Source of the DNA: Sporosarcina jeotgali
GTDB taxonomy: Bacteria; Bacillota; Bacilli; Bacillales_A; Planococcaceae
Reading direction: 5' to 3'
Length of the DNA stretch: 64,000 bases
NCBI RefSeq assembly: GCF_033304595.1
Contig: NZ_CP116341.1
Coordinates: 1,531,001 to 1,595,000, forward strand
Positions 15,414-23,758 of the stretch are shown piece by piece (the first letter of the stretch is position 1; each line of letters begins with the position of its first letter). Made by a program: the position numbers and the translations under genes. A model generated the notes under the pieces. The model ran no database searches. It had not been told where the DNA came from and saw only the letters and a program-made list of their open reading frames with translations.

Positions 15414-16160
15414 TCAGCTCAAAGTGCGCGCTAAGAACGCTTTTGTCCGATCATGTGTCGGAATTGTTAACATCTCTGCTGGTACACCTTCTTCGATAAT
15501 CTGACCATCCGCCATGAATAACGCTTTTGTTGCAACATCTTTCGCAAACGACATTTCGTGAGTAACAACAATCATCGTCATATTCTCTTCTGCCAGCTTT
15601 TTCATAACTTCGAGCACTTCCCCGGTCAATTCTGGATCGAGTGCGGATGTTGGTTCATCGAACAAAAGAATTTCTGGTTCCATCATTAGTGCACGAGCAA
15701 TCGCAACGCGTTGCTTTTGTCCGCCAGACAAATTCGCCGGATACGCATCGACTTTATCCGCAAGGCCGACTTTAGCCAGAAGTTCTGTAATTCTTCCAGT
15801 GAGTTTTTCTATGGGTTCACCCTTAACCAGTTTCGGAGCGAGCGCCAAGTTCTGTTTCACTGTTAAGTGCGGGAACAGGTTGAAGTGCTGAAACACCATT
15901 CCAATACGCCTGCCAATCTTACGGATATCGGCAGTGCTCGCATAGACACCGTCATGTACAAGCGGTTCCCCGTCTATTCGGATTGTTCCGCCTTCAATTT
16001 CTTCTAGATGAGCGAGACTTCTAAGCATTGTACTTTTACCGGAACCCGAGGGCCCGATGACAGCTACTACTTCGTTTTTCTCAACCTGGAATGTTATCTG
16101 TTTCAAGACTTCAATATTCCCAAATGATTTTTTCATATCGACTACGTCAATCAATGCCAT
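15414..16160 (-). CDS. Polar amino-acid ABC transporter ATP-binding protein
   Basis: A 248-residue GlnQ-type ATPase. Walker A GPSGSGKST (about 35-43), Q-loop MVFQHFNLFPHLTV, signature LSGGQKQRVAIARA (about 144), Walker B ILLFDEPTSALDPEL, H-loop VTHEMSFA. The FNLFPH motif after the Q-loop is typical of the polar amino-acid uptake group. Last gene of a three-gene minus-strand operon (binding protein, permease, ATPase). It energises import through the permease encoded 15 bases upstream. Confidence 0.93.
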   Translation of the reverse strand: MALIDVVDMKKSFGNIEVLKQITFQVEKNEVVAVIGPSGSGKSTMLRSLAHLEEIEGGTIRIDGEPLVHDGVYASTADIRKIGRRIGMVFQHFNLFPHLTVKQNLALAPKLVKGEPIEKLTGRITELLAKVGLADKVDAYPANLSGGQKQRVAIARALMMEPEILLFDEPTSALDPELTGEVLEVMKKLAEENMTMIVVTHEMSFAKDVATKALFMADGQIIEEGVPAEMLTIPTHDRTKAFLARTLS

Positions 16161-16175
16161 TGTTATTCACCTTCC

Positions 16176-16835
16176 TCATACATAATGGAATCGTCGTTCC
16201 AGCCACTTGAACACGAGTGTCAATACTGCGGTAATCAGCAGATAGATAATACCCGCCATTACGAATGGAACGATTGTAAAGTCCCGGTTAACTGCAGTCT
16301 GCGCAAAGTGCAGCAATTCTGGTACAGCCACTGCATACAATAGTGCCGTATCTTTCACGAGTGTCACCGATTCGTTTGCAAGAGCTGGAAGCGCAATTCG
16401 AATCATTTGAGGAATGACTATTCGAGTTGTTGTCTGCCATTTGTTCAGTCCAAGGACTTGAGCAGCTTCATATTGACCCTTATCAATAGAAAGTAACCCG
16501 CCGCGGAAAATTTCTGCGAAATACGCAGCATAATTCAGGACGAAAGCCAGTGCAGCCGCTGCGAAGCGATCCATGACGAGGTATTCCCCGATAACCGGGA
16601 TGAGCGGCAATCCGAATACGAAGAACAGCAATTGCAGCAAGAGCGGCGTTCCGCGCATGAGATAAATATATGTGTTCGCCAGCCACGACAGCGGTTTGAA
16701 CTTGCTGTTAACCGCAAGTGTCAGCAAGAACCCCAGCGGAATTGAAGCAACAATTGCAATCACAAACAACAGAATCGTTGCACGCGCCCCTTCAAGCATT
16801 GGTTTTAAAATCGATACTAAATAATCTGGTGACAT
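16176..16835 (-). CDS. Polar amino-acid ABC transporter permease
   Basis: A 219-residue HisM/GlnP-type permease with about five membrane helices. LMRGTPLLLQLLFF (about 59-72) is the signature N-terminal amphipathic turn, and AYFAEIFRGGLLSIDKGQYEAAQVLGLNKWQ (about 104-134) is the EAA loop that docks on the ATPase; NESVTLVKDTALLYAVAV follows. It presumably forms a homodimer in the membrane. It lies between its lipoprotein and ATPase genes with short gaps, consistent with one operon. Confidence 0.93.
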   Translation of the reverse strand: MSPDYLVSILKPMLEGARATILLFVIAIVASIPLGFLLTLAVNSKFKPLSWLANTYIYLMRGTPLLLQLLFFVFGLPLIPVIGEYLVMDRFAAAALAFVLNYAAYFAEIFRGGLLSIDKGQYEAAQVLGLNKWQTTTRIVIPQMIRIALPALANESVTLVKDTALLYAVAVPELLHFAQTAVNRDFTIVPFVMAGIIYLLITAVLTLVFKWLERRFHYV

Positions 16836-16868
16836 GAAGACCCCTCCAACCTAACTAGAAACCGTGAC

Positions 16869-17651
16869 TTACTTTAAAACTTTGTTTTCTCCAAACCATG
16901 TTTCGGAAATTTGTGCTGCTGTTCCATCTTCGTTCATTGTATCCAGCGCATCTTGCAGTTTTTTCAATAAATCGTCGTTCCCTTTTTTCACACCGACACC
17001 ATATTCTTCTGGAGCGAGTGTTTCGTCAAGTACTTTAAACGTACCGTCTTCTTTAGACATGTAATAGTCGATTACGACTTCATCGATAATGACTGCTTCC
17101 ACTCGCTTGCTTTTTAAATCAGAAAGTGCCAATACATTATCTGCAAATTCGGTTTTGTTCTTCACTTTATCAGCAATTGGATTGGCTTCCAGCGCATCAG
17201 CTGCTGAAGACAACGCTTGAAGTCCCACTGTTTTACCTTCAAGATCTGCTAAGTCCTTAATGTTCGAATCTTTTAGAACAGCAACTACTTGTGCGTTACT
17301 TAAATAGGGTTTTGTAAATAGAACTTTCTTTTTACGATCGTCTGTAATCGTATACCCGTTCCAGATAAGATCGATTCGTCCGCTTGCCAATTCTGTTTCT
17401 TTCGCTTTCCAATCGATTGGCTGGAATTTCGCTTTCATACCCATGTGCTTTGCAGCAGCTTTTGCATAGTCGATGTCAAACCCAGTAAGCTCATTGGCTT
17501 CATCTCGGAATCCCATAGGAGCGAATTTATCATCAACCCCGATAACTAACTCCTTTTCACCATTTGCAGCTTCTTTAGAATTACCGCATCCCGCTAAAAG
17601 TGCAATGACACCAATACTTGCTAACGCAAGTTTCAACTTTTTCATCTTCAT
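16869..17651 (-). CDS. Amino-acid ABC transporter substrate-binding lipoprotein
   Basis: A 260-residue family 3 solute-binding protein. A lipoprotein signal ends in lipobox LLAGC (cysteine 22); the mature domain opens LVIGVDDKFAPMGFRDE and has GFDIDYAKAAAKHMG (about 58-72) and GRIDLIWNGYTITDDRKKKVLFTKPY (about 91-116), the ligand-cleft motifs. AIIDEVVIDYY in the second lobe fits cystine or basic/polar amino-acid binders, but the ligand is not decided. GCGGAGGAAACTGAT precedes the ATG. A -35 TTGCAT and -10 TATTCT (16-base spacer) lie in the AT-rich leader. Confidence 0.92.
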   Translation of the reverse strand: MKMKKLKLALASIGVIALLAGCGNSKEAANGEKELVIGVDDKFAPMGFRDEANELTGFDIDYAKAAAKHMGMKAKFQPIDWKAKETELASGRIDLIWNGYTITDDRKKKVLFTKPYLSNAQVVAVLKDSNIKDLADLEGKTVGLQALSSAADALEANPIADKVKNKTEFADNVLALSDLKSKRVEAVIIDEVVIDYYMSKEDGTFKVLDETLAPEEYGVGVKKGNDDLLKKLQDALDTMNEDGTAAQISETWFGENKVLK

Positions 17652-17813
17652 ATCAGTTTCCTCCGCTTCACTGCTTTAGTCCGTTAAAGTATTAATAGAA
17701 TATCATATAATTTTAAGAATGCAAAGCAATATCTATTAAAAAATAGATTCTTTTTTTGAAACCGTTTGCATGGGAACTCGTATATACTAAAGAAACAGGA
17801 AGGCGGTTTGAGT

Positions 17814-18176
17814 ATGGATCCTTTTGATGATTCTTCCTTTGGTGGAGTCCCGCCCTTTTTCGCAGTTATCTTTTGTATTGTCGTGGGAGTTATTCTGTTC
17901 ACAATAATTAAAGGAACAGCAGAATGGGGTAAAAACAACAACTCCCCTCAGATCACCGTTGCTGCTCATGTGAAAACGAAACGCACCAAAACGTCTGGCG
18001 GAACTGGTGATACAGGTGCAACCACCTCCTACTATGTGACGTTTGAATATGAAAGCGGTGACCGGCAGGAGTTTAAAATGAGCGGTAAACAGTACGGAAT
18101 GTTAGCTGAGGGAGACATTGGCAAGTTAAGTTTTCAAGGTACTCGTTTTCTTGGATTTGAACGGGTTCTTTCTTAA
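17814..18176 (+). CDS. DUF2500 family membrane-anchored protein
   Basis: A 120-residue protein: acidic N-terminus MDPFDDSSFGG, one membrane helix (about 13-35), then a soluble domain with VAAHVKTKRTKTSGG...TSYYVTFEYESGDRQEFKMSGKQYGMLAEGD, the conserved core of DUF2500. ATG 17814 is chosen because AGGAAGGCGG precedes it; sixteen upstream in-frame codons overlap the promoter region. Function of the family is unknown. It is divergent from the amino-acid transporter and shares a terminator with the MFS gene. Confidence 0.85.
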   Translation: MDPFDDSSFGGVPPFFAVIFCIVVGVILFTIIKGTAEWGKNNNSPQITVAAHVKTKRTKTSGGTGDTGATTSYYVTFEYESGDRQEFKMSGKQYGMLAEGDIGKLSFQGTRFLGFERVLS

Positions 18177-18214
18177 AAAAACGGCTCTCCGTCTGCTGGA
18201 GAACCGTTTTTTTA
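18175..18214. terminator. Bidirectional terminator
   Basis: AAAAAAACGGCTCTCC pairs with GGAGAACCGTTTTTTT; A and T tracts on both sides serve the convergent DUF2500 and MFS genes. Confidence 0.88.
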
Positions 18215-18215
18215 T

Positions 18216-19400
18216 TTATTGAATAACCGGACGCTTTTTACGTCCAATTAACAAGTAAAGAATAAGCGCTACTACAACCAAACCTGCGAGGATCATATAT
18301 AAATCTCGATACCCATAAGCAGTTGCTATGTTACCTAAGAAGTATGGACCTAATCCAAAACCGAAGTCTAAGAAGATGTAAAACGTAGACGTTGCGATTC
18401 CGATTCGTTTAATTGGTACACCGATGAGTGCAATGGCCTGGGCACACGATTGGAAGTTCCCGAAACCGAGTCCAATAATGGCACCTGCAACAAGCAGGAT
18501 AAGACCAGTATGTGATTGACTCAATAGTAATAAACCGCCTGCAAACAAAACTAAGGATGGTACGACAACGAACGTTCCCCCTTTGCGGTCAAGCAGCTTC
18601 CCTGAAAACGGACGGGAAACTAAAATGGCAAGTGCGTAAATCAAGAAGAAGAAGCTGGCCGCACCGACAAGATTTGCTTCTTTTGCATAAAATGACAGAA
18701 ACGACAAAACTCCTGAATATCCGATACCTGCAAGTAATGTGATTACCGCAATCGGCAATGCAGATTTTTCGATGTAATTCGCTAGCCCTTTAGGTGCTTC
18801 TTTTGTTTCGACAACTTCCTGCGGTGCTTCTTCCGGACGTTTATCGACAAAGAAGAACATTGCCAAGCCAATAATACCAAGTACTAAACTGAATATGAAA
18901 ATCCATGTGAAATCTGTGTGCTGACTTAAGTAAATCCCGAAGAACGGGCCGATTGCAGTTGCAAGAACGGTACTCAAACTGAAATACCCGATTCCCTCAC
19001 CTCGTCTGGATGGCGGAATAATTTGCGCAATGACAGTCCCCGTTGCGGTTGAGGCAATTCCGAGTCCAAGTCCGTGTATAAAGCGGACGATTAAAAGAAC
19101 GGGCAGTGAGTGTGCGATGAAATATAATGCAACCCCTACAACAGATAGAATCAGACCAAAGAACAAGATCCTTCTGCTGCCGATACTTTCAATAACACGG
19201 CCCGTAGCCAGACGAGCTAATAACGTACCAATAATGAATATACCTGAAACCAGCCCTGCCATACTTGCAGAGGCTCCGTACTCTTCAACTGCAAATGGAG
19301 CAATGGTTACCATTAACATATACATGACGAGCATTAAGAAAAAGTTAATGATTGAAATAAAGATAAAGTCCTTTGTCCATAAGTTTTGTTTCTTTTCCAT
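18216..19400 (-). CDS. MFS transporter, drug-efflux type
   Basis: A 394-residue major facilitator with twelve predicted helices. ARLATGRVIESIGSRRILF (about 62-80) is the helix 2-3 loop motif A, and PPSRRGEGIGYFSLSTVLATAIGPFFG carries motif C-like features of antiporters. The half-way loop is charged (DKRPEEAPQEVVETKEAPKG). It follows a MarR regulator by 16 bases, the classic arrangement for an inducible efflux pump. Substrate unknown. The ribosome binding site is GGAGAGGG. Confidence 0.9.
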   Translation of the reverse strand: MEKKQNLWTKDFIFISIINFFLMLVMYMLMVTIAPFAVEEYGASASMAGLVSGIFIIGTLLARLATGRVIESIGSRRILFFGLILSVVGVALYFIAHSLPVLLIVRFIHGLGLGIASTATGTVIAQIIPPSRRGEGIGYFSLSTVLATAIGPFFGIYLSQHTDFTWIFIFSLVLGIIGLAMFFFVDKRPEEAPQEVVETKEAPKGLANYIEKSALPIAVITLLAGIGYSGVLSFLSFYAKEANLVGAASFFFLIYALAILVSRPFSGKLLDRKGGTFVVVPSLVLFAGGLLLLSQSHTGLILLVAGAIIGLGFGNFQSCAQAIALIGVPIKRIGIATSTFYIFLDFGFGLGPYFLGNIATAYGYRDLYMILAGLVVVALILYLLIGRKKRPVIQ

Positions 19401-19416
19401 ATAAAGACCCTCTCCA

Positions 19417-19836
19417 TTAGTTCGTTAAATTTTGATATGCGTGATCTAGCACCTGTTTTGCAGCGTGTATCTCTTGCTCAGGAATACCAGCTAAAATTTG
19501 TTCATAAACCGGAAGCAGTTTTTCTTGAATTTTTTTCGTGATCTGCTGACCTTCACTTGACAAACTCAATAACTTCTCACGCTTATCTTGCCCTTGAGTT
19601 ACATCAAGATACCCCATTTCATGGAGTCGTTTCACTACTTTTGTAACAGATGGTTTTTCCATCATCTGTTCTTCAGCAATTTCTGCGGAAGTCATCTCAC
19701 CTTTTCGTGACAACAAGCTCAGGATTGTCCATTGCGCGTTATACAAATCGTAATGCAGCAACAGCTTATTTAGCTGATTCACCACAGGTCGATACAGTTT
19801 GACATAGCTCCTGAAGAACTGATGTTCAATATGCAT
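19417..19836 (-). CDS. MarR-family transcriptional regulator
   Basis: A 139-residue winged-helix regulator. NAQWTILSLLSRKGEMTSAEIAEEQMMEKPSVTKVVKRLHEMGYL (about 34-78) covers the helix-turn-helix and is followed by the wing with DKREKLLSLSSEG. It is the first gene of the MarR-MFS operon and a perfect inverted repeat sits just downstream of its promoter, so autorepression relieved by a small ligand is the likely mechanism. Confidence 0.92.
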   Translation of the reverse strand: MHIEHQFFRSYVKLYRPVVNQLNKLLLHYDLYNAQWTILSLLSRKGEMTSAEIAEEQMMEKPSVTKVVKRLHEMGYLDVTQGQDKREKLLSLSSEGQQITKKIQEKLLPVYEQILAGIPEQEIHAAKQVLDHAYQNLTN

Positions 19837-19866
19837 TGTCTCGCCTCACTTCAAGTTTTAAATGAT

Positions 19867-19885
19867 TAGTTAGCCTATCTAACTA
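19867..19885. promoter_or_regulatory. MarR operator, perfect palindrome
   Basis: TAGTTAGCCTATCTAACTA is an inverted repeat with perfect 7-bp arms and a 5-bp centre. It starts 5 bases downstream of the -10 box of the marR promoter, where a bound dimer would block transcription. Confidence 0.75.
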
Positions 19886-19889
19886 TTTA

Positions 19890-19918
19890 AGTATACGCCT
19901 TTATTTTTTGTTTGTAAA
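19890..19918 (-). promoter_or_regulatory. Sigma-A promoter of the marR-MFS operon
   Basis: On the minus strand TTTACA, a 17-base spacer, then TATACT. The spacing is ideal and the operator lies immediately downstream. Confidence 0.75.
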
Positions 19919-20006
19919 CGTTGAGGATTCAAAAATTCAACGTATATACACAACAATATATGTTGAACTTTTCGAGTTTTAGAATATTACCTTTTAGGTT
20001 AATTAA

Positions 20007-20045
20007 AACAAAAAACGACCACCCTTAATAGGAAGTCGTTTGTTG
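20007..20045 (-). terminator. Terminator of the SDR gene
   Basis: On the minus strand ACAAACGACTTCC and GGTGGTCGTTTTTTGT form a stem with a T run, about 15 bases after the stop codon. Confidence 0.7.
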
Positions 20046-20059
20046 TAACTAGATAGATC

Positions 20060-20821
20060 TTAGTAGGAAGACCAGCCGTTGTCTGCCTGCATAATCACAC
20101 CGTTTACGTAAGAAGATTCGTCTGATGCTAAGAATAGAGCGATGTTCGCGATTTCTTCTTTCGTACCTGGACGGCTTAATTGGCTAACACCTTTCATCGC
20201 TTGTTCCATGCCATGCTTGTCTGGCTGCACTAAGTTGTTTGTGATATTCGTCGGAACGGTTGCTGGTGCAATCGCGTTACAGCGGATATTCAAATGAGCG
20301 TAATGAGATGCTACGTTTTTCGTCATCCCGGCAACTGCGTGTTTAGAAGCTGTGTATGCAAGTCCGCCGCGCCCGCCTGTAAGTGCAGAAATGGAAGCCA
20401 TATTGACAATTACGCCGCCTTGTTTTTCTTCAAAAATGGATAGCGCCTTACGTGTTGCTCGCATGACTCCTGTTGTATTAATCGCCAATACTTTGTCCCA
20501 CACATCATCAGTGATCGTTCCAGCTGAATACATGTTGTCCATAATTCCGGCGTTATTCACTAGAATGTCAAGTGTGCCGAACGTTTCAACAGCTGTATCG
20601 ATCATGCGCTGTACGTCTTCTTCAGCAGTAACATTTGTCTTTACTGCAAGTGCTTCCCCGCCTGCAGCTTTAATCGTTTGAACGGTTTCTTCCGCACCTT
20701 CCATATTCATATCTGCGATGACCACTTTTGCTCCTTCACGTGCATACAGTTCTGCAATCTCGCGTCCTAGCCCGGAACCTGCACCTGTGACAACTGCTAC
20801 CTTGTTTTCTAATCGTTTCAA
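20060..20821 (-). CDS. Short-chain dehydrogenase/reductase
   Basis: A 253-residue classical SDR. Coenzyme motif TGAGSGLG (about 12-19), D37 in VIADMN after beta 2 (suggesting NAD(H) preference), NNAG (about 89-92), catalytic S in NMASISA (about 142), and YTASK (about 155-159). C-terminal DNGWSSY differs from the common DGG-T tail. Reaction: NAD-dependent oxidation/reduction of an unknown alcohol/ketone. AGGAGGAG precedes the ATG. Monocistronic with its own terminator; the regulator and pump to the left form a separate unit. Confidence 0.9.
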   Translation of the reverse strand: MKRLENKVAVVTGAGSGLGREIAELYAREGAKVVIADMNMEGAEETVQTIKAAGGEALAVKTNVTAEEDVQRMIDTAVETFGTLDILVNNAGIMDNMYSAGTITDDVWDKVLAINTTGVMRATRKALSIFEEKQGGVIVNMASISALTGGRGGLAYTASKHAVAGMTKNVASHYAHLNIRCNAIAPATVPTNITNNLVQPDKHGMEQAMKGVSQLSRPGTKEEIANIALFLASDESSYVNGVIMQADNGWSSY

Positions 20822-20927
20822 AAAAATCTCCTCCTAAAAGTATGTAGTACCTTCATAATCTCAGTATACGCTTTAATGCTAAACTATTGAAATAATTTGA
20901 TAGGAATGATTGATAAACATGGAATGG

Positions 20928-20956
20928 TTGCCGATATGGAAATTTTGCCGTATACT
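20928..20956 (+). promoter_or_regulatory. Promoter of tRNA-Arg
   Basis: TTGCCG, 17 bases, TATACT, ending 20 bases before the tRNA 5' end. Confidence 0.7.
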
Positions 20957-20976
20957 AATATAGTTAAATCCCAAAT

Positions 20977-21049
20977 GTCTCAGTAGCTCAGGGGATAGAG
21001 CAACAGCCTCCTAAGCTGTGGGTCGCAGGTTCGATTCCTGCCTGGGACG
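20977..21049 (+). tRNA. tRNA-Arg (anticodon CCU)
   Basis: A 73-base cloverleaf: acceptor GTCTCAG pairs with CTGGGAC (one G-U), D-arm GCTC/GAGC, anticodon arm ACAGC-CTCCTAA-GCTGT with anticodon CCT, T-arm GCAGG-TTCGATT-CCTGC, discriminator G. CCA is not encoded. It reads AGG codons. A single tRNA gene, with its own promoter. Confidence 0.97.
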
Positions 21050-21057
21050 TATTGAAT

Positions 21058-21124
21058 AACGCTATATCATTAAAGTCGGGTATTTCTTCATCAAATACAC
21101 TGGCAAATTGATATAGCGTTTTTG
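21058..21124 (+). terminator. Long-loop terminator-like inverted repeat after tRNA-Arg
   Basis: AACGCTATATCA and TGATATAGCGTT are perfect 12-bp arms separated by 39 bases and followed by TTTGTTT. It probably ends the tRNA transcript, though the long loop is unusual. Confidence 0.5.
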
Positions 21125-21146
21125 TTTGATCAAATTCATTGTTTTA

Positions 21147-21330
21147 TCAATCAAAAACAGATCCTAGTGCAGTCACATACAGAATTCCAAACGTCCAGTG
21201 ATGATAGGCAGCCCATTTCATTGCACTCATTTCTTCCGGCCTGGTTCCATTCTTTCTTAGTTTGTAACGCAGTATTCACGCAACTGGCAGAGCCGCGAAA
21301 GTGAGAATAGATGACCATGACAGCGCATAG
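21147..21330 (-). pseudogene. Decayed membrane-protein fragment
   Basis: On the minus strand a frame ending in TGA at 21147-21149 reads KWAAYHHWTFGILYVTALG near its end and, before an in-frame TGA, YYALSWSSILTFAALPVA. Both blocks look like membrane helices of one protein interrupted by a stop, with another stop further upstream and no start codon. I do not recognise the family. The composition suggests former coding sequence rather than random intergenic DNA. Confidence 0.35.
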
Positions 21331-21549
21331 TAATTACAACTTTAAGTATTGCGTGAACTCTGTATGTCTATACATCTGTTTTCTCAATAGATAGTTTCCA
21401 TTTATCAAGATCTTAAGCGTTCATGAAATCAAAATCCCGCCTGCACAAGCAATTCCAAGCCATACATGTATGTTTAAAACTGCTTGATATAGATATGGAT
21501 ACATACGTTTATATAAGAAATATAAAACATACGAAGACCTATTCATTCA
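21331..21549. other. Intergenic region without recognised features
   Basis: About 220 AT-rich bases between the decayed fragment and the lipoprotein gene. I see no open frame with a ribosome binding site, no hairpin with a T run and no repeat. Confidence 0.5.
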
Positions 21550-22035
21550 TTAAAGATCTCCAGTTTCTATAGTGAAGGGAACGGCTAAGGTGACTTCATA
21601 ATAAGGTGCTTGCGGTTTTTGAAATATCTTAACGAGCCGATATTCGCCAGGAACCAAACGGACTCCGAGGATTTCTGTTTTAAAAGTTTGTTCCACAGTG
21701 TCTCCCGCCGGCAGCAATTTTCCTAGGTTCGTAAATTTAGGATTTTCAAGAAAAACACTGTCAGAGTGGGTCATTATATACCACTGGTTTTCTTTCCACA
21801 CCTCTATGTGATAATACTCGCCATACTCAAAGCTAATCTCACTTTGGTTCTTCAGTGTAGTTTTAAATTCAGGCGCGGTGTCAGCATAATGATCTTGCAA
21901 AATAGAAAGTGTCAGGCCAGCCTGGGTATCAGATAGCTGCTGATCGGGTGTTGGATCGATAAGCGTTGGAATACCAGCTTCTTTACTGCAAGCAGTTAGA
22001 AACAATAAGAGTGTGAGCAATAACGTATATTTCAT
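21550..22035 (-). CDS. Lipoprotein with Ig-like fold
   Basis: A 161-residue lipoprotein. Signal peptide MKYTLLLTLLLFLTAC with lipobox LTAC (cysteine 16); ATG 22035 is preceded by GGGGGTAATTCT, while the frame is open 11 codons further. The mature part has beta-strand-rich motifs LTLSILQDHYADTAPEF, EISFEYGEYYHIEVWKENQWY and LLPAGDTVEQTFKTEILGVRLVPGEYRLVKIF, the layout of the Bacillus immunoglobulin-like domain (Y-rich strand, PAG turn, PGxYRLVK strand). Located on the outer face of the membrane; function unknown. Confidence 0.75.
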   Translation of the reverse strand: MKYTLLLTLLLFLTACSKEAGIPTLIDPTPDQQLSDTQAGLTLSILQDHYADTAPEFKTTLKNQSEISFEYGEYYHIEVWKENQWYIMTHSDSVFLENPKFTNLGKLLPAGDTVEQTFKTEILGVRLVPGEYRLVKIFQKPQAPYYEVTLAVPFTIETGDL

Positions 22036-22106
22036 AGAATTACCCCCTATCTTCATTTTACTTAACATAAATAATCGATTCCTTGACGTACATCAAGATT
22101 TTAAAA

Positions 22107-22149
22107 TAAAAAAAGTCCTTTTTGGATTTTAGTATCCGGAAGGACTTTC
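22107..22149 (-). terminator. Terminator of the GNAT gene
   Basis: On the minus strand AAAGTCCTTCCGGAT pairs with ATCCAAAAAGGACTTTTTTT, downstream of the gene ending at 22193. Confidence 0.8.
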
Positions 22150-22192
22150 TGCAGTAATAACCTATATAGTTTTTAGAATTCAAGTGGAAGTC

Positions 22193-23059
22193 TCAGAAAT
22201 GTTTTGTCATGAAAACTTGAGACAATGAAGTTTTCTCAAATCCACTTTCCAATAAAGATGAAACTACTCGGCCATCCCCTTTTAAGAAATTATAAGTTGT
22301 GCGGTTGATAGATTGGTCATATTCTAACGCATACGCAAGGAGTTTGTTGAGAGCATCTTCATTCCCGTTTTCTTTCACCTGATATAAAGTAATGCTTTCC
22401 GCGTTAATGCCAAATACACATTGTTTTCGGATTATACAAGCTCCCTGTACTACGCCATTTTTTGAAATCATCACAGCTTCTCCGCCTATTTTTGACGTGT
22501 ATTGAGCATCCGTTTGCCAGGGAACAATCTGTGGAAATAGATCGGATCCAATGGATTGTTCAGCAGGAATTCTGGAAATTTCATAACCCCCAAGGTCTGG
22601 TAACGAACTATTTAAAATCGTATCTGCACGTAAAAAGAGTAAATCGTCTTCTACTATGTAACCGCTGCGTTCATATAAAGATATAGCTGCTAAATTTTCA
22701 GACAAAGATTCTAAAGTTGCGACAGTTACTTTTTGTTTCTTTATTAGTTTTTCAGCTTCCGCCATCATGGAAGCGCCCAATTTTTTCCCCCTGTATTCAG
22801 GAATAATCCCTGTTCCGCCATTCCATGAAATCATTTGATCATTCACTTCTCTAACCCCTTGGAGCACAAAGCCGATCGGTTCTGATCCATCATATGCAAC
22901 GATGGATAATGCCGGTGATAATCCAGCATTCCCAAAACGACTAACGAATGTATCAAACGATAAATGCATCGGCACTAAATAGCCTTCAAATCCTCGATTA
23001 AATAAGACATGCGCGTCTTCAAAGCTTAATGAAGACATCAATTTATATGAAATGTTCAT
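22193..23059 (-). CDS. GNAT-family N-acetyltransferase, two-domain
   Basis: A 288-residue protein. The N-terminal GNAT domain (about 1-145) has the acetyl-CoA loop GIIPEYRGKKLGASMMAEAE (about 84-103) and SENLAAISLYERSGY; the C-terminal half (about 150-288) is a second, degenerate GNAT-like domain with NKLLAYALEYDQSINRTTYNFLKGDGRVVSSLLESGF. Two-domain GNATs of this size are common in Bacilli. GTGAGGGG precedes the ATG. Substrate unknown. Alone on its transcript. Confidence 0.88.
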   Translation of the reverse strand: MNISYKLMSSLSFEDAHVLFNRGFEGYLVPMHLSFDTFVSRFGNAGLSPALSIVAYDGSEPIGFVLQGVREVNDQMISWNGGTGIIPEYRGKKLGASMMAEAEKLIKKQKVTVATLESLSENLAAISLYERSGYIVEDDLLFLRADTILNSSLPDLGGYEISRIPAEQSIGSDLFPQIVPWQTDAQYTSKIGGEAVMISKNGVVQGACIIRKQCVFGINAESITLYQVKENGNEDALNKLLAYALEYDQSINRTTYNFLKGDGRVVSSLLESGFEKTSLSQVFMTKHF

Positions 23060-23171
23060 GCTTACCCCTCACTCTTCCAAAAAAATTAAAAAAGAAACGT
23101 GAATGTTAACAAACACGATCGTTTTTTGCGATGATGCTCGTATTGACAAACTCCCGTTCAAAAATTGTACT

Positions 23172-23480
23172 CTAAAATTGCCCCTCGTACTCATCAGGAA
23201 CGATTATTATTAAATTATACCTCTTTGATTTTTTCTTCAACTTATAACTTATCGTGTAATTTTGATTGACTTCCAGTAAAGCCCATATACTAAGATCTTC
23301 TATATAAACTTTCTTGTCGTTGGAAAGTACGATCCATCGTTCACTAGTATTTTTATCTTTGTTAATTATTTCAATGTTTTCAGTGGTGCTTTCAAGAACC
23401 GGATCGTAAATAGAAAACCGTAATAAAAGAAATAACCCCATTAAACACATGAGGGACAGTACTATGATTTTGCTTTTCAT
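23172..23480 (-). CDS. Membrane-anchored small protein, unknown
   Basis: A 102-residue protein with an N-terminal signal anchor (KIIVLSLMCLMGLFLLLRFSIY), then an extracytoplasmic domain of beta-like strands containing SERWIVLSNDKKVYIEDLSIWALLEVNQNYTISYKLKKKSKRYNLI. CAAAGGAGAAACGT gives a strong ribosome binding site. The last of a run of tiny minus-strand genes (24441 to 23172). I recognise no family; the strand pattern suggests a small OB- or Ig-like fold. Confidence 0.6.
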   Translation of the reverse strand: MKSKIIVLSLMCLMGLFLLLRFSIYDPVLESTTENIEIINKDKNTSERWIVLSNDKKVYIEDLSIWALLEVNQNYTISYKLKKKSKRYNLIIIVPDEYEGQF

Positions 23481-23530
23481 ACGTTTCTCCTTTGAAATAG
23501 ATAATAGTTCTTCTAAGAGAATTGCATTCG

Positions 23531-23758
23531 TTAGGTGAGGAATATGTAAGTTGAAGCTGAAAGTACGAGTACTGATGCAATAAATGAAATAAAAGCATGT
23601 TTCTCTCGCTGCAGCTTCAATTCATATAAAGCACCGACTAATGTCATAAGCCTTACAAGTAACAACATATAAGGAGAAAAACTTTTTAGACCTTTTATAA
23701 AAGCCCAAATTACATTCAAAACTATAAAATAGAAAAAAAGGATTCTAATGATTCTCAC
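23531..23758 (-). CDS. Small membrane protein (75 aa)
   Basis: A 75-residue hydrophobic protein with three predicted helices (about 4-20, 30-46 and 55-73) separated by short basic loops (KGLKSF, KLQREKH). Its ATG overlaps the stop of the upstream gene by four bases (ATGA), so it is translationally coupled to the 86-residue protein. No family recognised. The coupling suggests the two products work together, perhaps as a membrane protein with a soluble partner. Confidence 0.55.
   Translation of the reverse strand: MRIIRILFFYFIVLNVIWAFIKGLKSFSPYMLLLVRLMTLVGALYELKLQREKHAFISFIASVLVLSASTYIFLT

Noticed and set aside
20977-21124. Prophage attachment site at tRNA-Arg
   Set aside because: No repeat of the tRNA 3' end and no integrase in the window.
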